A DNA stretch of 12,672 bases from Chitinophagaceae bacterium UBA4857. Lineage in GTDB: Bacteria > Bacteroidota > Bacteroidia > Chitinophagales > Chitinophagaceae. This document shows positions 7,086-12,644 of the stretch, piece after piece (within the stretch, counting starts at the first letter, position 1; each line of letters begins with the position of its first letter). The stretch is taken from positions 68,816-81,487 of the forward strand of contig DHEF01000056.1 in assembly GCA_002399735.1 (NCBI GenBank), given 5' to 3'. The notes under the pieces were generated by a model. It worked only from the letters and a program-made list of their open reading frames with translations, was not told where the DNA came from and did no database searches. The position numbers and the translations under genes were made by a program.

Positions 7086-7119
7086 GTAAACTTTTGTTTC
7101 ATTATACCAAAACGTTTAC
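7086..7119 (+). promoter_or_regulatory. AT-rich hairpin in the phoH 3' UTR
   Basis: GTAAACTTTTG (7086-7096) pairs with CAAAACGTTTAC (7108-7119) with a single bulged C, giving 11 bp. It sits directly before the terminator and may protect the 3' end; this is inference from pairing alone. Confidence 0.35.
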
Positions 7120-7124
7120 ATAAA

Positions 7125-7158
7125 AACCGTAGTGCGCAAGTACTACGGTTATTTTTTT
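7125..7158 (+). terminator. Intrinsic terminator of phoH
   Basis: A perfect 9-bp stem AACCGTAGT (7125-7133) / ACTACGGTT (7142-7150) around an 8-nt loop is followed by A and seven Ts (7152-7158). It begins 51 bases after the phoH stop. It is the clearest rho-independent terminator in the window. Confidence 0.88.
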
Positions 7159-7179
7159 GTAATCGACTGAAGTAATACT

Positions 7180-7242
7180 AATCAACTCTCGTTGCGACGC
7201 TCCGTTCATCGTTCCGTTCGCTAATCATCATCGTGTTATGCG
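7180..7242 (-). repeat. Dispersed repeat, copy B (inverted)
   Basis: On the minus strand this carries the same parts as copy C. A 23-base block at 7220-7242 is a perfect reverse complement of 7915-7937. A 17-base block at 7192-7208 (complement TGAACGGAGCGTCGCAA) matches 7949-7965. The two blocks are separated by 11 bases in both copies, but those 11 bases are unrelated. The GGGACGATC tail of copies A and C is replaced here by CGAGAGTTGATTAG. Confidence 0.75.
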
Positions 7243-7327
7243 ACGGTTGTTTCTTTTAACCAGAAATAATAAAGAATAATTACAGACTATAAAATAATTG
7301 TAATTTTCCATACCAAAATATCAACAC

Positions 7328-7792
7328 ATGCCTTACGACTTTTCTTTTAGAAGAATAGTGATTCTGAACAATCAACAAGCATTAGAAAATAATATTGCAT
7401 TAGCAATGGAATTGATAAAATCATTTCCAGAAATAAATGATGAAAATTCACCTGACTCAAATTATTATTTTACAAAGACTGTAATTGATCATACTAAGGA
7501 ATATCCTGAACAACATTTTTATATAAAATCCGAGACTGGTTCATTTTTCTATTACTTTTCTTTTTGGAAAGATAATTTATATGTAGAATTAGGAGCTGGA
7601 GATAACGTTATTGAAAGATTCAAACATTTAAAAGACTATTCAAAAGTTATATTAAATCATGGTTTTCAAATAGAAGATCCTTTGGGAAATGAGCTTTTAT
7701 CAGAAGATGTAGGATTTGAAAAGCATATTGAAGAATATAAAAAATGGGCAGGATTTGTAGAATATGTAAGGGATATTACCAAAGAGGCTTGA
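7328..7792 (+). CDS. Hypothetical protein, AT-rich, repeat-flanked
   Basis: The ATG at 7328 gives 154 residues, rich in aromatic and acidic residues (YYFTKTV, SFFYYFSFWKDNLYVELGAGD), with no signal peptide or membrane segment and no motif I recognise. The size, acidity and isolation resemble small immunity-type or other accessory proteins, but that is a loose resemblance and not an assignment. Base composition differs sharply from its neighbours: 7381-7440 is about 22% GC by hand count, against about 52% in a phoH segment (6841-6900). It lies between inverted copies of a dispersed repeat (7192-7242, 7915-7965), and a nested palindrome starts within six bases of its stop codon. Together these suggest lateral acquisition. 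No transposase or integrase is associated. Confidence 0.65.
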   Translation: MPYDFSFRRIVILNNQQALENNIALAMELIKSFPEINDENSPDSNYYFTKTVIDHTKEYPEQHFYIKSETGSFFYYFSFWKDNLYVELGAGDNVIERFKHLKDYSKVILNHGFQIEDPLGNELLSEDVGFEKHIEEYKKWAGFVEYVRDITKEA

Positions 7793-7797
7793 GTTGA

Positions 7798-7907
7798 TTT
7801 TTCCAAGCCGAGTCTCACTTATAGCTCTGTGCGTTGGCCGTGGACTCAGCGTAACAGGTAATACATTTACGCCGAGTCCCCTGTGGGAGACTCGGCTGGG
7901 AAAAAAA
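7798..7907. repeat. Nested palindromic element (MITE- or REP-like)
   Basis: The outer arms run from TTTTTCCAAGCCGAGTCTCAC (7798-7818) to 7883-7905, with AGCCGAGTCTC (7806-7816) perfectly complementary to GAGACTCGGCT (7887-7897). Nested arms are GTGGACTCAGCGTAA (7840-7854) and TTACGCCGAGTCCCC (7867-7881), with two mismatches. Because GCCGAGTC occurs in both arm types, 7871-7878 can also pair with 7889-7896 in a small strong hairpin. The ends are T-rich and A-rich. No protein is encoded. Confidence 0.7.
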
Positions 7908-7914
7908 CGCTCAT

Positions 7915-8004
7915 CGCATAACACGATGATGATTAGCATTACTGCTGTTGAACGGAGCGTCGCAAGGGACGATCAATCAGGGAACAAAAGTTGGTAACAT
8001 AATA
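7915..8004 (+). repeat. Dispersed repeat, copy C
   Basis: This is the fullest copy. A 23-base block (7915-7937) is shared with copy B, then an 11-base variable core (7938-7948), TGAACGGAGCGTCGCAA (7949-7965), GGGACGATCAATCAGGG (7966-7982) shared with copy A, and AACAAAAGTTGGTAACATAATAAT. Its last part is repeated exactly as copy D at 8053-8076. Confidence 0.75.
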
Positions 8005-8023
8005 ATCTCCCAAATATTAAACG

Positions 8024-8055
8024 CCTAACTCCCCTTTAGGGGTTGGGGGCTTAGG
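8024..8055. repeat. C-rich/G-rich palindrome between repeat copies
   Basis: CCCC-TTTA-GGGG (8031-8042) is enclosed by CCTAA (8024-8028) and TTAGG (8051-8055). The right side is G-rich (GGGGTTGGGGGC). It separates copies C and D of the dispersed repeat. No open frame is present. Confidence 0.45.
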
Positions 8056-8076
8056 GAACAAAAGTTGGTAACATAA
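8053..8076 (+). repeat. Dispersed repeat, partial copy D
   Basis: These 24 bases are identical to 7979-8002, in the same orientation, 74 bases apart. The unit ends in GTTGGTAACATAA. It abuts the 3' end of the C40 peptidase gene, leaving eight bases before its stop codon. Confidence 0.7.
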
Positions 8077-8084
8077 AAAAACAA

Positions 8085-8867
8085 CTATTGATTTACATTA
8101 CCCCAAAAACGCTTTATGGATCTTAACGAATGTGTACGTTTACCGGTATCAGTATTTATAATGCCATCTTTATCTATTGTGTCAATACGCACTTTTCCGG
8201 CTGCATGAATAATATCGGTAGGACTTAATAAAATACCTACGTGTACAATTTCATGTTTATCATCAAAAAAAGCAAGGTCGCCGGTTACGGCATCTTTCAG
8301 TTTTTTAATGGCTTGTCCGCCTTGTGCTTGTTGCCATGCATCACGAGGAATTTTAATGCCCATTTGTTTGTAAATGATTTGTGCAAAACCGCTGCAATCA
8401 ACACCAAAGGGTGTACGGCCGCCCCACATGTAAGGTACATTTAACCATTTTTTTGAGTAAGCTAATACCAACTCGGCACTGGGTACCGCTGTTGCGGTAT
8501 TAACAACCGTACCGCTAAAAAACGGAAAACGTTCAGCATCGGGTAAAGCTTCAGGAGCATCAATACGTAAACCGGCACCGGCGGAAATATGCATTTGTAT
8601 ATCCTTTACGGTAATAGCTGCCAATAAATCGGTGCTAACATATTGCACAGGATTTTCGGCAATGCTTTTTTTAACGGGATATATCATGTGATACGTTAAC
8701 CAGCCTTCGTAATCATCGTACAGGCTTCTAACTTTTATCCATGTACTGTTTTTTGCTTTTAATATTTTTACGGCTTCGCCAAATAATAATTGGTTCACCA
8801 TTTCGGACTGATGCTTGGGTTTTCTTCTCACGGGTGCTGCCGGCACAGTAACAATTGCATATTCCAT
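8085..8867 (-). CDS. C40 (NlpC/P60) peptidase with N-terminal SH3-like domains
   Basis: This is a predicted cysteine endopeptidase that cuts gamma-D-glutamyl-diamino acid bonds in peptidoglycan stems or released muropeptides, similar in layout to YkfC-type enzymes. Residues 1-65 (VTVPAAPVRRKP...GEAVKIL...WIKVRSLYDDYEGWL) form a bacterial SH3-like domain, 70-125 a probable second one, and 135-260 the NlpC/P60 domain. The catalytic set is C158 in GVDCSGF, H209 in HEIVHVGI and H221 in IIHAAG. The ATG at 8867 gives 260 residues; a TTG at 8885 would add six residues and is less likely, because MEYAIVTVPA fits the family start. No signal peptide is seen, which favours a cytoplasmic muropeptide-recycling role over wall remodelling. 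It is divergent from the sigma factor. Confidence 0.9.
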   Translation of the reverse strand: MEYAIVTVPAAPVRRKPKHQSEMVNQLLFGEAVKILKAKNSTWIKVRSLYDDYEGWLTYHMIYPVKKSIAENPVQYVSTDLLAAITVKDIQMHISAGAGLRIDAPEALPDAERFPFFSGTVVNTATAVPSAELVLAYSKKWLNVPYMWGGRTPFGVDCSGFAQIIYKQMGIKIPRDAWQQAQGGQAIKKLKDAVTGDLAFFDDKHEIVHVGILLSPTDIIHAAGKVRIDTIDKDGIINTDTGKRTHSLRSIKRFWGNVNQ

Positions 8868-8882
8868 TAAAATAATTTGATA

Positions 8883-8890
8883 CAAAAGTA
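8883..8890 (-). promoter_or_regulatory. Candidate -7 box for the C40 peptidase
   Basis: On the minus strand TACTTTTG matches TAnnTTTG exactly, 15 bases before the ATG at 8867. That implies a very short leader. No TTG -33 element is visible. Confidence 0.35.
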
Positions 8891-8953
8891 TAATTTACAT
8901 GTTACGCTTATATGAAAAATTAAAAAAATTGCATCATATAGTTATAAACCAAC

Positions 8954-8979
8954 TTAATGTACTAGTTTAGGTACATTAA
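8954..8979. promoter_or_regulatory. Perfect 9-bp palindrome, putative operator
   Basis: TTAATGTAC (8954-8962) and GTACATTAA (8971-8979) are perfect inverted repeats around TAGTTTAG. The palindrome lies in the divergent spacer, ending two bases before the -7 box of the sigma-factor gene, where it would cover the -33 region. This is the classic place for a dimeric repressor or activator, or the target of an alternative sigma. No regulator gene is adjacent apart from the sigma factor itself. Confidence 0.5.
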
Positions 8980-8981
8980 AC

Positions 8982-8989
8982 TATTTTTG
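8982..8989 (+). promoter_or_regulatory. Candidate -7 box for the sigma-factor operon
   Basis: TATTTTTG matches TAnnTTTG exactly, two bases after the palindrome and 19 bases before the TTG start at 9009. It implies transcription from about 8996 with a leader of only some 13 nt. Confidence 0.4.
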
Positions 8990-9008
8990 ATTTTTTAAAG
9001 ATGATCAT

Positions 9009-9596
9009 TTGAGTGCAACTGACAAATACCGGCATATAAGCGACCAGGAGTTGTTGGCAAAATTTAATCAGGACCATGATAACGAGTGGCTGGGTATTTT
9101 GCTGCAACGTTATACGCTTTTATTATTGGGTGTTTGCATGAAATACCTGCAGGATGAAGATGAGGCGAAGGATGCTGTACAACAGGTTTTTTTGAAAGTA
9201 ATACAAGAGTTGCACAAGTATAAGGTTGATTATTTTAAATCGTGGTTATACATGGTGGCTAAAAACCACTGTTTAATGAAGCTAAGAGAAAGACAAGGCA
9301 AAGCACCGGTGAGTTTAACCGAAAAAGCCGAATTGTTGCAGGATACGGGATCGGATACAGAGGAGTTACAACAAAACGACCTTACGTTGAACCTGATGCA
9401 GGAATCTTTAGAAGAATTAAACACTGAACAAAAGCAATGTGTAATTTTGTTTTACCTGGAAAAAAAGAGTTATCAGGAAGTGGCCGATGCAACGGGCTTT
9501 AGTTTACTACAGGTAAAAAGTTATATACAAAACGGTAAACGTAATTTAAAAATATTAATAGAAAAGAAACTTAAAGAACAAGCCTACAAATCTTAA
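9009..9596 (+). CDS. ECF-type RNA polymerase sigma factor
   Basis: This is a 195-residue sigma-70 family protein of the extracytoplasmic-function type. It directs RNA polymerase to a specific promoter set. Region 2 spans about 25-95 (LQRYTLLLLGVCMKYLQDEDEAKDAVQQVFLKV, then FKSWLYMVAKNHCL). Region 4 spans about 130-185, with a helix-turn-helix in YLEKKSYQEVADATGFSLLQVKSYIQNGKRNL. There is no region 1 or 3. The start is TTG at 9009, because the first in-frame methionine is residue 43, inside region 2. The nearby ATG at 9001 opens only a three-codon frame, whose TGA overlaps the TTG. The next gene begins one base after the stop codon, so the two are cotranscribed. A perfect palindrome and a -7 box lie just upstream. 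Confidence 0.92.
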   Translation: MSATDKYRHISDQELLAKFNQDHDNEWLGILLQRYTLLLLGVCMKYLQDEDEAKDAVQQVFLKVIQELHKYKVDYFKSWLYMVAKNHCLMKLRERQGKAPVSLTEKAELLQDTGSDTEELQQNDLTLNLMQESLEELNTEQKQCVILFYLEKKSYQEVADATGFSLLQVKSYIQNGKRNLKILIEKKLKEQAYKS

Positions 9597-9597
9597 C

Positions 9598-9966
9598 ATG
9601 TCGGAAAATTTAAAAGACATATTATCCAATTTATCTACTGATATTAATCAGGAGCAACTATTGTCATATTTAAACAATAAGTTATCCAAAGATGAAATAC
9701 ATGAACTGGAGGAACAACTTATTGATAATGATTTTGAGAATGAAGCCATGGAAGGCTTGCAGGCCATAAAAAATAAACAGCAAATTAACCATACAGTTGA
9801 AATGCTGAATTATGAGTTAAAGAAAAAAACTGCCAGGAAAAAAGCTTTTCGTAAAAAACTGGCTATAAAAGACCAAACATGGCTTTATATTGCCGTATTT
9901 CTGGTTTTACTACTGGTAGTTATGGCATATTTTGTTATCCACTACCTTAGAGCCAAAGGACAGTAG
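9598..9966 (+). CDS. Small single-TM protein, putative anti-sigma partner
   Basis: The 122-residue protein is encoded one base after the sigma-factor stop codon. Residues 1-75 are acidic and helical (EQLLSYLNNKLSKDEIHELEEQLIDNDFENEAMEGLQ), resembling the N-terminal segment found on many Bacteroidota anti-sigma-like and membrane-anchored proteins. A basic stretch KKKTARKKAFRKK (75-87) precedes one membrane helix at about 95-115, leaving only about seven residues after it. By the positive-inside rule the N-terminal domain faces the cytoplasm, so the protein is effectively tail-anchored with no periplasmic sensor. The HxxxCxxC zinc motif of classical anti-sigma factors is absent. The anti-sigma role is inferred from gene order, size and topology. 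Confidence 0.7.
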   Translation: MSENLKDILSNLSTDINQEQLLSYLNNKLSKDEIHELEEQLIDNDFENEAMEGLQAIKNKQQINHTVEMLNYELKKKTARKKAFRKKLAIKDQTWLYIAVFLVLLLVVMAYFVIHYLRAKGQ

Positions 9967-9967
9967 T

Positions 9968-9990
9968 AATATTTGCTAATATTCTTTTTT
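9968..9990 (+). terminator. Weak possible terminator after the sigma operon
   Basis: AATATT (9968-9973) and AATATT (9978-9983) can pair around TGCT, followed by C and six Ts (9985-9990). The stem is all A-T and short, so it would be weak. It overlaps the 3' end of guaD. Confidence 0.25.
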
Positions 9991-10455
9991 ATCTACTCTT
10001 TTTGTCCATTCGTTAAATACAGTTAAAGCCCCTTTAACCGGTACATGTATAAACGGAATTTTTCTGTCATTTAATGGCGCATTTATTTCATTATAAATAA
10101 ACGCATCGTCAAAAGCAATAGCTGCCGCCTCATTACGGGTGTTAGCATAAATTACACGTCTTGGTCTGGCCCAGTAAATAGCACCTAAACACATGGGGCA
10201 AGGTTCGCAACTGGTGTAAATATCACAATCGGTAAGTTGGTAACTGCCTAAATGGTTACAGGCATTGCGTATGGCCACCACTTCGGCATGTGCTGTAGGG
10301 TCGTTTAAGGAAGTAACTTTATTATTGCCCTCGCCAATAATCTGGTTATTGTACACTACCACCGAGCCAAAAGGCCCTCCTTCATTATTCAACATTCCCT
10401 GTCGTGATAATTCAATGGCCCGGTTTAAAAAACTTTTTTCAATGGGTGTAAGCAT
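9976..10455 (-). CDS. guaD: Guanine deaminase (cytidine-deaminase fold)
   Basis: The 159-residue zinc enzyme hydrolyses guanine to xanthine and ammonia (EC 3.5.4.3) in purine salvage in the cytoplasm. The zinc and catalytic sites are TAHAEVVAIR (H56, catalytic E58) and TSCEPCPMCLGAIYWARP (C86, C89). The FDDAFIYNEI stretch near 115-124 and the C-terminal KKEY match the small B. subtilis GuaD (156 residues as I recall it). This separates it from tRNA adenosine deaminase TadA, which shares the HAE and PCxxC motifs. The ATG at 10455 is chosen; a TTG at 10476 would add seven unsupported residues. Its stop lies nine bases from that of the sigma/anti-sigma unit, tail to tail. Confidence 0.88.
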   Translation of the reverse strand: MLTPIEKSFLNRAIELSRQGMLNNEGGPFGSVVVYNNQIIGEGNNKVTSLNDPTAHAEVVAIRNACNHLGSYQLTDCDIYTSCEPCPMCLGAIYWARPRRVIYANTRNEAAAIAFDDAFIYNEINAPLNDRKIPFIHVPVKGALTVFNEWTKRVDKKEY

Positions 10456-10699
10456 TACGTTGAAATTAATACACAAAGGTGAGCTTTTTTAAGCAATGTA
10501 GCTTTTAGTGTATATGGCAATGTTATCTTATTATGACCAAATTGTTAAGTTTTACAATTGTGCTAATTAATCCCAACGAAATTCCCAAATTTTACAACCT
10601 GAACCGCGACTTATGTTTATTATAAAGGATTGATATTCAAAAATTTATCATACTTTAAACAAACAACCAATAAACATTTTTTGTAAAAACTGATTTGTT

Positions 10700-11152
10700 A
10701 TGATCTGGCAAACAATAACTTCTGCTTTTGGTAATTCGGTGTATTCATTGTTAAACAATGGCAAACAATTACTAACATTGGATTTTCACCCTTCATCCAA
10801 TGCTGCAAGAGTGAGTTTTGAAATGGGCGAAAGACGGGTGTTTTTATTGCGTAAAGAAGGCTTGTTTAAAAACAAGGTTGTTTTACGTGACGAGTATGGT
10901 AACACCATTGGACGTATTGGCAACGAAAACAACAGAACCTTTGTATCTGTTGGTGATGCCCGTTATTATGTGAATGCCGAAAACATAAATAACGCCGAAA
11001 CTGCGGTAAATATTTATAACACTACTGAGCAAACTCCTATTGCCAGTTATAATATTGATAAAACAACAATAACTGCACCTGTTAGAGAAAGTTTATTAAT
11101 GGTTTTATGCTGGTGTTTATATGCACCTGAAAAAATAAGTGCTGCTTTATAA
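10700..11152 (+). CDS. Conserved-looking hypothetical protein
   Basis: The ATG at 10700 gives 150 residues with no signal peptide, and its codon use is ordinary for the window. The middle is a run of short beta-strand-like segments (KQLLTLDFHP, ARVSFEMGERRVFLLRKEG, NKVVLRDEYGNTIGRIG, RTFVSVGDARYYVNAE). This pattern recalls the tubby/LURP-one beta-barrel fold, in which a glycine-rich 'D-x-x-G-x-x-I-G' strand pair recurs, but I do not recognise a family with confidence. The C-terminus ends in a hydrophobic segment (SLLMVLCWCLYAPE) too short to be called a clear membrane helix. A 223-base spacer separates it from divergent guaD. Its TAA lies within the final codons of the Mur ligase on the other strand. 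Confidence 0.7.
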   Translation: MIWQTITSAFGNSVYSLLNNGKQLLTLDFHPSSNAARVSFEMGERRVFLLRKEGLFKNKVVLRDEYGNTIGRIGNENNRTFVSVGDARYYVNAENINNAETAVNIYNTTEQTPIASYNIDKTTITAPVRESLLMVLCWCLYAPEKISAAL

Positions 11153-12523
11153 TTTTTCCCAAACCTGTTTGGCAAAAACTTCCAGCGATGGATCTCTGGC
11201 TCCCATTAATAACAATACACAATCATCAGTAAAATGTGATTGTAGTTGTTGAACCAGTTCCTCTCTGTTTTCTACAAAGAAGGCGTTTTTACCATTGGTT
11301 TTAATGTCGTTAATTAAATCTGCTGCCGAAATATCTTTAGTGGCAGTACCGCCGGCGTAAAATATTTCGCTCATCCATATTTCATCCTGTGGTCGTAATA
11401 CCTGTGATATTTCGTGCACAAAATCGTTACGTAAAAAACGTGTTGGGCCATAACCATGTGGCTGAAACCAGGCAATTACTTTTGGCGCTACCGGTTGGCA
11501 TGATGCAATGGCTGCTGCGCATTTCACCGGGTTATGTGCAAAATCATCCACTACCCAAACACCTGCTTTTTTACCTAATACCTGGTTACGGCGGTAAATG
11601 CCTTCGTATTTACTCAATGCCTGTGCAGCAATATCCATACTAACACCTAAATGCCCGGCAACCGCTACAGCCGCCAACGCATTTTCCATATTGTGTTTAC
11701 CGGCAATTTGTAATACAAAAGGATGCTTATTAATGATAAAATTGCTGACAAAACCTTCTTGTGTATAATCACTCGCTATATACCCTGCCTTCTCACCTGT
11801 TACCGATACAAAATCATTATTTGTATTAACCGATAATTCTTTTGCATACACATTGCCCCTGTTAACAATAAAAGTATCGCTATTATTTTTAAATGTGTTA
11901 AACACATCCATCAACACATCAATTTCTTTATGGTCTTTATCTACATTTAGCAACACACCAATAGCAGGTTTGTATTGCACTATCGATCCGTCACTTTCAT
12001 CAGCTTCAATCACCAGCCAATCACCTTTTCCCACTTTTGCATTACCAATTTTACCTTGTTTAATAAGGCTTACCAAACCGGCACCACTAATAATGCCCGG
12101 GCCTAAACCAGCCGCTTCCAGTATATCAAACAACATAGCACTGGTGGTACTTTTACCACTGGTACCACCTACTGCAATTGTTTTTTTAGTGGCGGCAATC
12201 AATGCCAGTAACTCCGATCGCTTAATAATCGGAATATTCATTTGTTTGGCCTTTTGTACTTCGGCCACCGTATCTTCAATAGCGGTCGATACCACAATTA
12301 AATCCGTTTTATCCGTAATCCCCGATCCGTCCTGCACAAAACACTGTATACCTTCTTTCTCTAATTTTTGTTGTACATCATTTGCTACACCATGGACAAA
12401 AAAACGGTCACTACCCGATACCTGCATATCAATACCCTGTAAGTATTGTGCAATAGCACTCATGCCCGCACCTGCTATACCTATAAAAAAAGGTTGTTTA
12501 ACAACTGCTAAATCAATATTCAT
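11147..12523 (-). CDS. Mur ligase family protein (MurC/Mpl-like)
   Basis: The 458-residue cytoplasmic ATP-dependent amide ligase has the three-domain Mur layout. The N-terminal UDP-MurNAc-binding domain starts with FIGIAGAGMSAIA (13-25) and QVSGSD (34-39). The central ATPase has P-loop GGTSGKSTT (119-127), EADESDGS (173-180), NVDKDHKEID (193-202) and GKHNMENALAA (275-285). The C-terminal domain has DDFAHNP (326-332) and FQPHGYGPTR (353-362). The layout is that of UDP-N-acetylmuramate:L-alanine ligase (MurC) or the recycling ligase Mpl. Departures from both are S for H and S for T in the P-loop (usual GTHGKTTT), DHKEID for DHxD, and an end in LLLMGARDPSLEVFA. It is probably a paralogue, not the essential MurC. 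No cell-division gene cluster surrounds it. Confidence 0.85.
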   Translation of the reverse strand: MNIDLAVVKQPFFIGIAGAGMSAIAQYLQGIDMQVSGSDRFFVHGVANDVQQKLEKEGIQCFVQDGSGITDKTDLIVVSTAIEDTVAEVQKAKQMNIPIIKRSELLALIAATKKTIAVGGTSGKSTTSAMLFDILEAAGLGPGIISGAGLVSLIKQGKIGNAKVGKGDWLVIEADESDGSIVQYKPAIGVLLNVDKDHKEIDVLMDVFNTFKNNSDTFIVNRGNVYAKELSVNTNNDFVSVTGEKAGYIASDYTQEGFVSNFIINKHPFVLQIAGKHNMENALAAVAVAGHLGVSMDIAAQALSKYEGIYRRNQVLGKKAGVWVVDDFAHNPVKCAAAIASCQPVAPKVIAWFQPHGYGPTRFLRNDFVHEISQVLRPQDEIWMSEIFYAGGTATKDISAADLINDIKTNGKNAFFVENREELVQQLQSHFTDDCVLLLMGARDPSLEVFAKQVWEKL

Positions 12524-12611
12524 AAAGCAATATTAAGCGAGAAAAATCAGATGCTAAAAAAAGATAGCAATTTTCACTTTTTATCACAGCAATTGTTACT
12601 GCTAAGTTTTA

Positions 12612-12644
12612 TTATTTTGTTACCAACGTCCCACCCTTGATTAG
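12612..12644 (-). repeat. Dispersed repeat, partial copy E
   Basis: On the minus strand CTAATCAAGGG (12634-12644) is followed by GTTGGTAACAAAATAA (12612-12627). This is the same order as the tail of copies A and C, with a shortened link. It lies about 90 bases upstream of the Mur ligase start, in the same orientation relative to that gene as copy A is to the TonB receptor. Confidence 0.5.

Noticed and set aside
7328..7792. Toxin-antitoxin or toxin-immunity system
   Set aside because: Only one accessory gene is present with no recognisable toxin or antitoxin partner on either side; composition alone does not support a system.
7700..7997. Two opposing small frames (7700-7939 minus, 7794-7997 plus) over the nested palindrome
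   Set aside because: Both translate repeat sequence, sharing mirrored residues because of the palindrome. They have no start context or family resemblance.
7192..8076. CRISPR array suggested by repeats with variable cores
   Set aside because: Repeats are in mixed orientation, irregularly spaced and thousands of bases apart in one case; no cas genes are present.
9976..10455. TadA tRNA adenosine deaminase
   Set aside because: The FDDAFIY stretch, overall spacing and C-terminal KKEY fit the GuaD guanine deaminase type better; the shared HAE and PCxxC motifs do not discriminate.
11853..12536. A 227-codon open frame on the + strand
   Set aside because: It lies antisense to the well-supported Mur ligase, has a low-complexity Ser/Ile/Leu/Pro composition and resembles no family. 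It is a shadow of the real gene's codon use.
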